Part shown: positions 49,747 through 58,412 of the stretch, piece by piece | How the letters are laid out: each line of letters starts with the position of its first letter | How positions within the stretch are numbered: position 1 is the first letter of the stretch | Assembly: GCA_004144865.1 (NCBI GenBank) | Contig: SEAY01000004.1 | Coordinates: forward strand, 1 to 64,000 | DNA length: 64,000 nucleotides | Reading direction: 5' to 3' | DNA from: Comamonadaceae bacterium | GTDB taxonomy: Bacteria; Pseudomonadota; Gammaproteobacteria; Burkholderiales; Burkholderiaceae_C | The notes under the pieces: generated by a model | The model's input: the letters and a program-made list of their open reading frames with translations, nothing else | Told to the model about the DNA's origin: nothing | The model's database searches: none | Made by a program: the position numbers and the translations under genes

Positions 49747-52151
49747 GCGCTGTCCTCAAGGCTTCGCGCGACAGCGAGCAGGAGTTCCTGAGTTCGCAGC
49801 AGCTGCCGCCCGACCAGCGCGGCATCTCCTTCGAGGCGCTGTTCTTCCGCCAGCTGCAGGCGGTGACGACCCGCATCCACGCCACCGAGAACGTGGACGA
49901 GATCATGCTGGAGGCGAGCCAGGACATCTGCAAGCTGTTCCACGCCGACCGGCTCACGCTCTACGCGGTCAACGAGGACCGCAGCGCCATCGTCTCCAAG
50001 GTGAAGACCGGCCTCAACACCAGCCGCGACCTGAAGCTGCCGGTCAGCGCGCAGAGCATCGCCGGCTACGTCGCGCATGCGAAGCAGCTGGTGAACATCG
50101 CCGACGTCTACGACGACGAGGCGCTCAAGCGCATCCACCCCAACCTGAGCTTCCTGAAGGAAGTGGACAAGCGCTCGGGCTACCGCACCCGGCAGATGCT
50201 GGTGGTGCCGATCCTCGATGGCGACGTGCTGCACGGCGTGCTGCAGGTTATCAACAACAAGAGCGACCAGCCCTTCGGCGAGCTCGAGGTCGAGGGCGCG
50301 ACGCAGCTTTGCAAGACGCTCGCCACCGCGATCCACCAGCGCGTGCGCCGCGCCGAGGAATCCACCCGGCGCAAGGCGACCAAGTACGACGGCCTGGTCG
50401 CCGACGGCGTGCTGACGCACGAGGAACTGCAGGCTGCGGTGCAGAAGGCCCGCGAGGAATCGATGCCGGTGGAGCAGGTGCTGGTGGAGGACTACTCCAT
50501 CAAGCCGGCGCAGATCGGCCCCTCGCTCGCCAAGTTCTTCGGCGTGCCCTACGAGCCGTCGAATCCGGGGCGCATCCGCGTCGAGGCGCTGCAGGGCGCG
50601 CTGAAGCCCGACTTCGTGATGGAGCAGGGCTGGATCCCTCTGGAGGAAAGCCCCGAGGGCCTGGTCGTGATGTGCCTGGATCCCGAGGCCGTGCGCAATT
50701 CGCGCATCGTGCCGCAGGTGTTCCCGCGCACCGCGAAGTTTGCCTGGCGCGTCACCACGCAGGCCGAATTCGGCCAGACGCTCAACCAGCTCTGGGGCGC
50801 GCACCTCTCTGAGGAGTCGGTCGAGGAACTGCTCGCCGACCTGACGGCGCCCATGGACGACGAGGGCGAGGGCGATCCGCTCGAGTCCGCGGCGGCCGAC
50901 AACGAACTGGTCAAGTTCGTCAACAAGATCATCATCGACGCGTACAACCAGCGCGCCTCGGACATCCACATCGAGCCCCTGCCGGGCAAGGCGAAGACCG
51001 GCATTCGCCTGCGCATCGACGGCTCGCTCATGCCCTACGTGGAAGTGCCGGCCCACTTCCGCCAGGCGCTGGTGACGCGCCTGAAGATCATGTGCGACCT
51101 CGACATCTCCGAGAAGCGCAAGCCGCAGGACGGCAAGATCAAGTTCAAGAAGTTCGGCCCGCTCGACATCGAGCTGCGCGTGGCGACCATTCCTTCGGCA
51201 GGCGGCGTCGAGGACGTCGTGATGCGCATCCTCGCCGCGGGCGAGCCGATCCCGCTGGAGAAGCTGGGGCTCACCCCGCACAACCGCGAGGCCCTCGAGA
51301 AGACGGTGAGCAAGCCCTATGGCCTGTTCTACGTCTGCGGCCCGACGGGTTCGGGCAAGACGACCACTCTGCATTCCATCCTGAAGTTCCTCAACACGTC
51401 CGAGACCAAGATCTGGACGGCGGAGGACCCGGTGGAAATCACGCAGAAGGGCCTGCGCCAGGTGCAGGTGAACAGGAAGGCCGGCATCGACTTCGCGATG
51501 GTGATGCGCGCCTTCCTGCGCGCCGACCCCGACATCATCATGGTCGGCGAGTCGCGCGACAAGGAAACCGTGGCGATGGGCGTGGAAGCATCGCTCACCG
51601 GCCACCTCGTGTTCTCCACGCTGCACACCAACTCCGCACCGGAGTCCATCACCCGATTGCTGGACATGGGCATGGACCCGTTCAACTTCGCCGATGCGCT
51701 CCTGGGCGTCCTGGCGCAGCGCCTGGCCAAGCGCCTGTGCGACTGCAAGGAACCGTATGTGCCCGCGCACGCGGAGCTGCGCAGCTTCATCGACGAATAC
51801 GCGCTGGACCTGAAGAACACCGGCCCGTGGGTGGCCGATGCCGGCGGCGAGGCGCAGAAGCTGTACGAAAGCTGGATCGAAACCTACGGCAAGGACGGCG
51901 AGCTGCGCCTGTACCGCGCGGTGGGTTGCGAGAAGTGCAACAAGACCGGCTACAAGGGCCGCGTCGGCCTGCACGAACTTCTGGTGGCCGACGACCTGGT
52001 CAAGCGGCTGATCCAGGAACGCGCGCGCGTGACCGACCTCTTCGTCGCCGCCGTGGCCAGCGGCATGCGCACGCTGAAGATGGACGGCATGGAAAAGATC
52101 CTGATGGGGCTGACGGACCTGAAGCAGGTTCGGTCGGTTTGCATCCGCTAA
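49743..52151 (+). CDS. GAF domain-containing GspE/PilB-type secretion or pilus ATPase
   Basis: 802 residues from the GTG at 49743, overlapping the phosphodiesterase stop. An N-terminal GAF domain (about 30-190) precedes a GspE_N/MshEN-like region (about 210-350) and a GspE ATPase core: Walker [15 protein letters not shown] (near 533), Asp box, Walker [16 protein letters not shown], His box [14 protein letters not shown]. The zinc tetra-Cys is CDC...CEKCNKTG. The GAF domain and its linkage to the cyclase pair suggest cyclic-nucleotide control of an assembly or secretion motor. No PilC or secretin genes are in the window. Confidence 0.9.
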   Translation: MSAVLKASRDSEQEFLSSQQLPPDQRGISFEALFFRQLQAVTTRIHATENVDEIMLEASQDICKLFHADRLTLYAVNEDRSAIVSKVKTGLNTSRDLKLPVSAQSIAGYVAHAKQLVNIADVYDDEALKRIHPNLSFLKEVDKRSGYRTRQMLVVPILDGDVLHGVLQVINNKSDQPFGELEVEGATQLCKTLATAIHQRVRRAEESTRRKATKYDGLVADGVLTHEELQAAVQKAREESMPVEQVLVEDYSIKPAQIGPSLAKFFGVPYEPSNPGRIRVEALQGALKPDFVMEQGWIPLEESPEGLVVMCLDPEAVRNSRIVPQVFPRTAKFAWRVTTQAEFGQTLNQLWGAHLSEESVEELLADLTAPMDDEGEGDPLESAAADNELVKFVNKIIIDAYNQRASDIHIEPLPGKAKTGIRLRIDGSLMPYVEVPAHFRQALVTRLKIMCDLDISEKRKPQDGKIKFKKFGPLDIELRVATIPSAGGVEDVVMRILAAGEPIPLEKLGLTPHNREALEKTVSKPYGLFYVCGPTGSGKTTTLHSILKFLNTSETKIWTAEDPVEITQKGLRQVQVNRKAGIDFAMVMRAFLRADPDIIMVGESRDKETVAMGVEASLTGHLVFSTLHTNSAPESITRLLDMGMDPFNFADALLGVLAQRLAKRLCDCKEPYVPAHAELRSFIDEYALDLKNTGPWVADAGGEAQKLYESWIETYGKDGELRLYRAVGCEKCNKTGYKGRVGLHELLVADDLVKRLIQERARVTDLFVAAVASGMRTLKMDGMEKILMGLTDLKQVRSVCIR

Positions 52152-52241
52152 CCGACAAATTTGTCGGCGCACACGACGCGTTGCGTCGGTTCACCCGCCA
52201 GATACACGGCGAAATCTGCCAACTAGTTCACGAAGGCACGC

Positions 52242-52257
52242 TGGCACACCGCTTGCA
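52242..52257 (+). promoter_or_regulatory. sigma-54 (-24/-12) promoter of pilA
   Basis: TGGCACACCGCTTGCA is an exact -24/-12 match (GG and GC ten bases apart). It lies 39 bp before the pilA start. RpoN promoters of type IV pilin genes are normally activated by PilR. Confidence 0.9.
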
Positions 52258-52296
52258 ATTACCTCCTCGCTTCTTCACACACATTCTGGAGGTTTC

Positions 52297-52887
52297 ATGA
52301 AGCGTGCTATTCAAAAGGGCTTTACCCTGATCGAACTGATGATCGTGGTTGCGATCATCGGTATCCTGGCCGCCGTCGCGCTGCCCGCTTACCAGGACTA
52401 CATGATCCGCACCCGCGTGTCTGAAGGCCTGGCGCTGGTCGAGCCGGCCAAGGTTGCCCTGGCTTCCGAAGGTGTCTCGTCCATCAACGAAATGGGCACC
52501 GTGACCCGCGACTGGAACGCCCAGGCCGGCGGCGTCGGTGCGGCGTCCAAGTTCGTCACGTCCATCCAGTTCGCAGGCGCGCCCGCCGCTGGCGTCAACC
52601 CCCCGGCGCAGACCGCCAACCCGGTGATCACCATCACCTACAACGCTGGTAACGTGGGTCTTGGTGCGGCCGCCAACACGCTGACGTTGACCCCCTGGAT
52701 GCGCACCGGCCAAGGTGGCGCCACCGTCGGTGAGTCCGCGTTCGACGCCGTGACGGCCGGCCGCAGCGGCTCGCTGGATTGGGGCTGCGCTTCGGTGAGC
52801 GGCAACAACGCTCTCGGTTCGAACATCGCCGTGGGTGCCAACCTGGGCACGATGCTGGCCAAGTTCGCGCCCGCCCAGTGCCGCTAA
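52297..52887 (+). CDS. pilA: type IV pilin major subunit
   Basis: 196 residues with a class III prepilin leader: cleavage after Gly in [19 protein letters not shown], so the mature pilin starts with Phe and has Glu5. A hydrophobic spine ([18 protein letters not shown]) and a Ser/Ala/Gly-rich globular part follow, with a C-terminal Cys pair (WGCASV and AQCR) for the D-region disulphide. Preceded by GGAGG and a sigma-54 promoter, and followed by a terminator. It is polymerised into pili by machinery encoded elsewhere. Confidence 0.95.
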   Translation: MKRAIQKGFTLIELMIVVAIIGILAAVALPAYQDYMIRTRVSEGLALVEPAKVALASEGVSSINEMGTVTRDWNAQAGGVGAASKFVTSIQFAGAPAAGVNPPAQTANPVITITYNAGNVGLGAAANTLTLTPWMRTGQGGATVGESAFDAVTAGRSGSLDWGCASVSGNNALGSNIAVGANLGTMLAKFAPAQCR

Positions 52888-52938
52888 TGGCCTGATCGGA
52901 TGCGTGGAAGGTGCCTGGCACTTTCCAGGTTCGAACCG

Positions 52939-52968
52939 AAAAGGATTCCCGCGAGGGAATCCTTTTTT
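52939..52968 (+). terminator. terminator after pilA
   Basis: AAAGGATTCCC / GGGAATCCTTT with a GCGA loop, then a run of T. A weaker hairpin (GGAAGGTGCC / GGCACTTTCC) precedes it. It ends the pilA message and separates it from the accessory gene. Confidence 0.85.
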
Positions 52969-53030
52969 CATTGCAGCCACCCGCGCCATGCGGCCCGGTG
53001 CCGCCGGCCTCCTTTGCCACAATTGCCTCC

Positions 53031-53801
53031 ATGATCAGCTCCACACGGATCCGTGCCGCTGCGAATGCGGCGCTCGTTCACCTGGGCCTCAGCGCCCTCG
53101 TCGGCCTGGCCACGGCCGCACTCGTCTTTGGTTTGTGGTTCCCCTATCCTTTCCGCAACCTTTCGGGCGGACAGGAGCTGTTTTTGCTGCTGGTCAGCGT
53201 GGACGTGGTGTGCGGCCCGCTGCTGACGGCGGTGCTGTTCAACACCCGGAAGTCGCGGCGCGAACTGACGCTGGACTTGTCGCTGGTCGCCCTCGTGCAG
53301 CTCGCGGCGCTGGTGTACGGCGTCCATGTGATCAGCCAGGCGCGCCCCGTCGTCCTTGCCTATGAAACGGATCGCCTCGTGGCGGTCTCCGCAGCCCAGG
53401 TCGATCCCGCAGACCTCGGCAAAGCCCCGCCGGATTTCCAGAATCTTTCCTGGAGCGGCCCTGTCCTCGTGGGCACACGGGACGCCAAGCCGGGAGAGAC
53501 CTTGGAAAGCGTGTTGCTTTCGACGCATGGGGTGGAGCCCAGCGCCCGACCGAGCTGGTGGCAGCCCTACGAGAAGAACCGTCCGCAGATCCAACAGCGG
53601 ATGAAGAAGCTGGCGGACCTGCGTGCCGCACGCCCGTCCGCAGCGCAGGCCGAGATCGATGCAGCAGCGGCGAAGGCCGGATTGCCCGTCGCGGATCTTT
53701 TCTATGTCCCCTTGACGAGCCAGAAGATGCTCGATGGCTGGATCGCCCTGCTCGATCGCGATACCCGCATCGTCGGATACGCGCCCGTGGACGGGTTCTG
53801 A
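53031..53801 (+). CDS. type IV pilin accessory protein (TfpX/TfpZ family)
   Basis: 256 residues from the ATG at 53031. Three N-terminal membrane segments (ALVHLGLSALVGLATAALVFGLW, ELFLLLVSVDVVCGPLLTAVLF, SLVALVQLAALVYGVHVI) precede a periplasmic domain ending YVPLTSQKMLDGWIALLDRDTRIVGYAPVDGF, as in the minor-pilin accessory family of group III-V pilin loci. Such proteins affect assembly or stability of the adjacent pilin. It sits directly after pilA and before the glycosyltransferase. Confidence 0.85.
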   Translation: MISSTRIRAAANAALVHLGLSALVGLATAALVFGLWFPYPFRNLSGGQELFLLLVSVDVVCGPLLTAVLFNTRKSRRELTLDLSLVALVQLAALVYGVHVISQARPVVLAYETDRLVAVSAAQVDPADLGKAPPDFQNLSWSGPVLVGTRDAKPGETLESVLLSTHGVEPSARPSWWQPYEKNRPQIQQRMKKLADLRAARPSAAQAEIDAAAAKAGLPVADLFYVPLTSQKMLDGWIALLDRDTRIVGYAPVDGF

Positions 53802-55425
53802 CGCCGCGCGGAGCCCCGCCCTGAAACCCATCCCGCTCGCCGCCGGCGTGGCGGCTGTCCTCGCCGCCTTGCCGTGGATCCAGCCCTGGACGGCCGGACC
53901 GTCGCCCCAGGCCGTGCCGTGGATGGTGAGCGCGCTGTGCGCGCTCGCACTCTGGCTTCTTGCACGCGCAGCCGTCCCCCCGCGGCGCCTGCCTGCCTGG
54001 TTGTGGAGCGGTTGCGTGGCCGTGCTGGGGTGGACGCTGCTCGCGCATGGCGCGCGGCCCGAGGTCTTGATGCTGGCCGGCGCGCTGTTGCTGGTCCTGC
54101 TGGCCGCAGGGCTCGCGACGGAGGGGCGTCTCGCGACTGCCGTGCAGGTGGGCTGGCTGGCCGCCGCGGCGCTCACCGCCTTGGCCGGCCTGGCGCAGTA
54201 TCTCGGCGTCACGTCGGGCCTGGAGGCGCTGGTGCGCGTCGCTTCGCCTTCCACCGCCTACGGCAACCTGGGACAGACGAACCAGTACGCCACCTTCTGC
54301 TGGATGGGCGCGGCGGTCGTGCTGTGGGCGCCGCTGCGGCTTCCCATGGCTGCGCGGACCGCCCTGGTGGTTCTCCTCGCTTTCGGCAGCGCCGCCTCCG
54401 CGTCGCGCACCGGCATGCTCGAAGGCGGCTTGCTGGTGGTGCTGGCGCTCCTGTGGACCGGCCCGGGCCGGCGCGAGCGCCTGCTGCTTTGCGCCGCAGC
54501 CTCCGTCGCCTACGCCGCCGGCGTGGCGCTGCTGCCCGCCCTCCTGGAGATGCGCACCGGCCTCGAGATGCCGCGCGCGCTATGGAACCGCTTCGGCGGC
54601 GACGGCTGCTCGAGCCGCCTGGTGGTGTGGTCCAACGTGCTGCACCTGATCGGCCAGAAGCCGCTGGCAGGCTGGGGCTGGGGCGAGCTCGATTACGCGC
54701 ACTACATGACGCTCTACGAGGGCGCGCGCTTCTGCGAGATTCTCGACAACGCCCACAACCTCCCGCTGCACCTGGCCGTCGAACTGGGCGTGCCGGCGGC
54801 GCTGCTCATCGTCGGCACGGTGCTCTTGTGGGGTTGGCGGCAACAGCCCTGGCGTGAGGAGGATCCGCAGCGGCGGCTGGCTTGGGCCGTGCTGGGCCTG
54901 ATCCTGCTGCACAGCCTGCTGGAATACCCCCTCTGGTACGGCCCGTTCCAGATCGCTTTCGGGGTGTGCCTGGGCTGGCTCGTCGCAGCGCCCGTGCCGG
55001 GAGCTGCATCCGCTTCGCCGCTGCCGCGTACCGCGTTCGCCGCCCTGGTTCTCGGCGGCCTGGGCTACGCGGCCTGGGACTATGCGCGCGTGAGCCAGGT
55101 CTATCGCCAGCCGGAGGAGCGCCTTGCCGCGTGGTCCGACGACACCCTGGACCACGTGCGACGTTCCTGGCTCTTCTCCGGGCAGGCGGGATTCGCGGAC
55201 TTGACGCTCGCCACGCCCGCGCGTGACAACGCGCCATGGATGTACGCGCTGGCGCAACGCACGCTGCACTACTCGCCGGAGCCGCGCGTCATCGAGCGAC
55301 TGGTGGAAAGCGCCACCTTCCTGGGCCGCACCGACGAAGCGGTGCAGCACCTCGCGCGCTACCGCGCCGCGTTCCCGGCAGACTACGAAGCCTGGCGCCG
55401 GGCGCAGCGCCTGCCGCCGCGCTGA
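53734..55425 (+). CDS. PglL / O-antigen ligase-like oligosaccharyltransferase
   Basis: Up to 563 residues with about ten membrane segments and a C-terminal periplasmic helical repeat tail. The Wzy_C / PglL signature AYGNLGQTNQYATF and the GWGWGELDYAHYMTL plus NAHNLPLHLAVELG loops are typical of pilin O-glycosylating ligases. The start is uncertain: the ATG at 53734 overlaps the accessory gene by 68 bp with no ribosome site, while a CTG at 53821 (GGAG upstream) or GTG at 53848 fit better. The pairing with pilA and TfpZ supports pilin O-glycosylation. Confidence 0.88.
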   Translation: MAGSPCSIAIPASSDTRPWTGSDAARSPALKPIPLAAGVAAVLAALPWIQPWTAGPSPQAVPWMVSALCALALWLLARAAVPPRRLPAWLWSGCVAVLGWTLLAHGARPEVLMLAGALLLVLLAAGLATEGRLATAVQVGWLAAAALTALAGLAQYLGVTSGLEALVRVASPSTAYGNLGQTNQYATFCWMGAAVVLWAPLRLPMAARTALVVLLAFGSAASASRTGMLEGGLLVVLALLWTGPGRRERLLLCAAASVAYAAGVALLPALLEMRTGLEMPRALWNRFGGDGCSSRLVVWSNVLHLIGQKPLAGWGWGELDYAHYMTLYEGARFCEILDNAHNLPLHLAVELGVPAALLIVGTVLLWGWRQQPWREEDPQRRLAWAVLGLILLHSLLEYPLWYGPFQIAFGVCLGWLVAAPVPGAASASPLPRTAFAALVLGGLGYAAWDYARVSQVYRQPEERLAAWSDDTLDHVRRSWLFSGQAGFADLTLATPARDNAPWMYALAQRTLHYSPEPRVIERLVESATFLGRTDEAVQHLARYRAAFPADYEAWRRAQRLPPR

Positions 55426-55437
55426 TCGCACCCTTCG

Positions 55438-55554
55438 TCAACCGGCGCGGTAGCTCCCCGACTTCCCGCCATGCTTCTCCAGCAGCTTCACGTCGGTGAT
55501 GGTCATGCCGCGGTCCACCGCCTTGCACATGTCGTAAATGGTGAGCAGGGCGAC
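55438..55554 (-). pseudogene. moaC: 3' remnant of moaC, cut by the island insertion
   Basis: On the minus strand the last 38 codons of cyclic pyranopterin monophosphate synthase remain: [20 protein letters not shown] then [13 protein letters not shown], ending SYRAG and TGA. The family's C-terminal [10 protein letters not shown] and LL-K-GGKSG are unmistakable. Upstream of the first Val the frame turns to unrelated sequence (RTN), where the family has an ALTA-S-like stretch. No start exists, so this is a fragment. It is what an integrase using the 3' end of moaC would leave behind; an intact moaC with a re-formed 3' end should lie past the right window edge. Confidence 0.85.
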
Positions 55555-55558
55555 GTTC

Positions 55559-55578
55559 GTCCTTGATAAATCAAGGAC
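55559..55578. repeat. 20-bp inverted repeat at the island's left edge
   Basis: GTCCTTGAT-AA-ATCAAGGAC is a perfect 9-2-9 palindrome starting 4 bp from the point where MoaC homology stops. It could be part of a recombinase-binding site or a small hairpin; only its position links it to integration. Confidence 0.6.
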
Positions 55579-55820
55579 TTAGCTTCGCCACGACGGTAAG
55601 TGCCTGCCTCGAAACATCGATCCTGGCCAACGCAGTTGGACAGAAAGTGGACACGAAACCGTCCACGCGAGGAGCTTAGATCGAAGCCTCTGCAGAAGTC
55701 AATTCGCAGAAAGTAGATCGCGAACAGGAACCCGGGGACGTGACAGCCCAAGCGTCCGGTCGCGAACAGGGCAACGAGTAAAACCGGTGCAATGAGGGCG
55801 TATGTTAGTCTTGTCGAGCT

Positions 55821-56564
55821 ATGCGGCATGTGCAGGTCGAAGAGGTGATGGGACGCGTCGAACAGGGGCGTACTGAACCCTTTCTGTGCCGCTGCACCGA
55901 CGGTGCTACCTATGTGGTCAAGGGGCGCTCGGCTGGTCGAAGAGGCCTGGCCTCGGAGGTGATCTGCGCAGGCCTGGCACAGATTCTCGGGCTCCCAGTT
56001 CCGGAGCCAGTCATAGTGCACGTGCCAGCAGAACTTCTGGAAGCGAGCGACGCCGTCGGACTGCCGCTTACCGACCTCGGGACTGGGCCCGCCTTCGGCT
56101 CACTTCATGTAAAGGCGGTGGAATTCACAATGGCGCACCGCGACCTAGTATCGGAAGAGCAACGCCAGGCAGTCGCGGTGTTCGACTGGTGGATTTGCAA
56201 CGAGGACCGCACGTTGACCCCGCTGGGGGGAAACGTGAACTTGCTTTGGGCTGTCCCCCCGATAGAAGGCTTGGTCGTGATCGACCATAACCTCGCGCTG
56301 GAGAGCTTAGACAGGGCCGCCTTTCTGACTACCCACGTTTTTGCAAGCGATTTTCTGGCAGTAGCCGCTGACTTCGTCTTACGTGACGCGTGGCGACAAA
56401 GACTCCAAGCCGCTGCGGACGAGTGGGACCATATCGTCAGTGAGGTTCCTCCTGAGTGGGACTTCATTGACTTCGAACAGACCGTGCCCTCAAATGTCGA
56501 TTTCACCGCCATGAAGGAACGGCTGGACCGCTGCAGAGCGGCAACTTTTTGGGACCAGGCATGA
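55821..56564 (+). CDS. HipA-like kinase (HipA_2 type)
   Basis: 247 residues, about half the length of HipA. It keeps a kinase core: Lys in ATYVVKGRSAG, a Glu helix (LASEVICAGLAQILGLPVPEP), the catalytic FDWWICNEDRTL, and the metal Asp in LVVIDHNLALE. The N-terminal HipA subdomain is absent and no HipB antitoxin gene is adjacent. The next gene, a DUF3037 protein, overlaps by 4 nt, so the two are translated together. HipA-type kinases phosphorylate proteins such as tRNA synthetases; the target here is unknown. Confidence 0.82.
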   Translation: MRHVQVEEVMGRVEQGRTEPFLCRCTDGATYVVKGRSAGRRGLASEVICAGLAQILGLPVPEPVIVHVPAELLEASDAVGLPLTDLGTGPAFGSLHVKAVEFTMAHRDLVSEEQRQAVAVFDWWICNEDRTLTPLGGNVNLLWAVPPIEGLVVIDHNLALESLDRAAFLTTHVFASDFLAVAADFVLRDAWRQRLQAAADEWDHIVSEVPPEWDFIDFEQTVPSNVDFTAMKERLDRCRAATFWDQA

Positions 56565-57550
56565 CATTCGCCTGCCACTACGCCATCGTTCGATTCGTGC
56601 CATTCGCCGAGACCGGCGAGTTCGCGAACGTGGGCGTTGTGTTGTTCTCTCCGAAGGCGAGGTTCTTCAGCTTTCAGCTGATGAAGAACCGCTATGCACG
56701 CATCACTAATTTTTTCGAGGAGCTGGACGCGAAGGTCTACCGCACAGTGATGCGAAACGCACAAGAGGAGCTGCAACGGGTTGCACAGCAGTTCAAACCC
56801 CTCGGCACGGATAGGCGGTTCAAACTCTTCGACAATTCAGCCGCGTACGCGCTTTGGGCGGAGCTAACAAAGCCGCTTGCATCGATGCTGCGAATGAGCG
56901 AGCCCCGGCTCGTGATGGCGGATGACCCAGCCAAGAAGCTGAAGGACCTCTTTGCGTACTACGTGGAGCGCAACTTCGTCACGCGAGAGTACCAAGATGA
57001 ACTTCTGATTCGCGCAGTGCGCGGAGTCCTGCGGGACGCGGGGGTACTCGATCGTTTCCACCAGATGCGTGTGGGCAATGACGAATATCACGCGACGTTC
57101 CCCTTTGTGGCTTCTGTTGACGATCAGCCAGTGCAGATCATCAAGCCGCTCAACCTGTCACAAGCCGAGCCCACAAAAATCCTAGATCACGGTCTGGCCT
57201 GGGTGTATCGATTGAAGACGTTGAGGCGAAAGAATCTTTTGCCGGAGCAGGTCTTAGTGGCAGTCGGAGATCCGCAACCCGGTACAACCGATAAACAGAT
57301 GGCGGCCAGAAACGATGTGCTCGGAGAGTTCGCCGACCTCAATGTCCTCGTTCGGCCAATCCAAGACGCCGCTGCTCTCAAAGCATTTGCGGCACGCGCT
57401 CTTGATCTGCCTCTGCCTCTGCCTCTGCCTCAAGCACCGGCGGTGGATGAACTTCTCAGCACGTTGAAGTCTGCTCAGCTTGGCCTCCTCGCACCAGGCG
57501 AAGCTGCGCAAAACTGGCCCGAACTGCCCGCTCCGAAGAAGGACAAGTAG
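56561..57550 (+). CDS. DUF3037 domain-containing protein, partner of the HipA-like kinase
   Basis: 329 residues from the ATG at 56561, overlapping the kinase stop (ATGA). The N-terminal region (HYAIVRFVPFAETGEFANVGVVLFSPKA) matches DUF3037. The C-terminal half contains a Leu/Pro stretch (LDLPLPLPLPQAPAVDELL) made by short CTGCCTCTG repeats. DUF3037 proteins are often found next to short HipA-like kinases, which points to a functional pair, perhaps substrate or antitoxin; the role is unknown. Confidence 0.82.
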   Translation: MTFACHYAIVRFVPFAETGEFANVGVVLFSPKARFFSFQLMKNRYARITNFFEELDAKVYRTVMRNAQEELQRVAQQFKPLGTDRRFKLFDNSAAYALWAELTKPLASMLRMSEPRLVMADDPAKKLKDLFAYYVERNFVTREYQDELLIRAVRGVLRDAGVLDRFHQMRVGNDEYHATFPFVASVDDQPVQIIKPLNLSQAEPTKILDHGLAWVYRLKTLRRKNLLPEQVLVAVGDPQPGTTDKQMAARNDVLGEFADLNVLVRPIQDAAALKAFAARALDLPLPLPLPQAPAVDELLSTLKSAQLGLLAPGEAAQNWPELPAPKKDK

Positions 57551-57599
57551 ACGCTCGGATGTACATTCAAGCGACTTTGTAGGCAAGCGATGCGGTGCT

Positions 57600-58232
57600 C
57601 TAGCCTTTAGCCAAGAGCACGCCCAGGCCACCTTGCCAGTCTGAACTGCCGCAGTACAACAGTACCCCCAGCGCAAGCAGGAATGGAAGCAGGTAGTCCG
57701 TTCCCACTGTACTCCTGAACACGGCGTCGATGATTGAGAGGGTGATCCGCGCCGCGACCATGGGACGGTTTAGCCTCACTTCAAACTCTCGACGACCGAC
57801 TTCCTTCCCGCCTTCCATGATCCGCTCTTCGGAGCGAACCACAAAGGTAGTCTTGAAAAGATCGATCATCCTTGGAAACCCCGTCTTAGTTTCCCAGCCG
57901 GGATGCACCTTCTGGACTCTCGCCATCCACACCAGGGCAAGGTTGTCCATCCGTGACCGAAAAGCGTCCAAAACTTCTTGCTGTGCGAACCGAACGAAGT
58001 ACTGGTAGTACCGGTACAAGAAGTAGGCGAAGGCTATCCAGATCGCTAGATAGAGAGCGTCGGGACGATTGAAGGTCACATCGAACCCTGCAAGGCTCAT
58101 CTTCTCTAGCTTCACTTCACCGAACCGCAGCAGCCATAGGACAGTGCACACCAGGATCAAGTTGCGGCGCTGACGGAGCAGCCCCTCGTTCATGGACTGG
58201 CTCTCCTTGCGACCAAACAGGTTGTCATCCAC
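57600..58232 (-). CDS. hypothetical membrane protein
   Basis: 210 residues with two N-terminal membrane segments (NLILVCTVLWLLRF and ALYLAIWIAFAYFLYRYYQYFV), a soluble middle (about 80-165), and one C-terminal segment (DYLLPFLLALGVLLYCG). The family is not recognised. It lies on the minus strand 180 bp downstream of the GHKL ATPase and may be co-expressed with it. Codon use is AT-richer than the chromosome. Confidence 0.65.
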   Translation of the reverse strand: MDDNLFGRKESQSMNEGLLRQRRNLILVCTVLWLLRFGEVKLEKMSLAGFDVTFNRPDALYLAIWIAFAYFLYRYYQYFVRFAQQEVLDAFRSRMDNLALVWMARVQKVHPGWETKTGFPRMIDLFKTTFVVRSEERIMEGGKEVGRREFEVRLNRPMVAARITLSIIDAVFRSTVGTDYLLPFLLALGVLLYCGSSDWQGGLGVLLAKG

Positions 58233-58412
58233 CGACCAACTCCGACGAGCAAAGACACTGAATCAATATCGCCCCTTGGGACGATGAGAGCTACAAGATG
58301 CAGCCGAACGCGTACACGCTCAGGTAGAAGGCTTCAATCTTTTCTGATGAGCCTCGCAGCTCGCGGCCAGAGCCTATCAAGGCGGCGCGAAATCGGCAGG
58401 AGGGCTACGCCG

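Noticed and set aside
55503-56021. Minus-strand ORF with a hydrophobic stretch (LTYALIAPVLLVALFATG), read across the island junction
   Set aside because: It overlaps the HipA-like gene antisense at its start, runs into the moaC remnant in a different frame, and has no ribosome site or recognisable family. A short membrane peptide starting near 55825 is possible but not supported.
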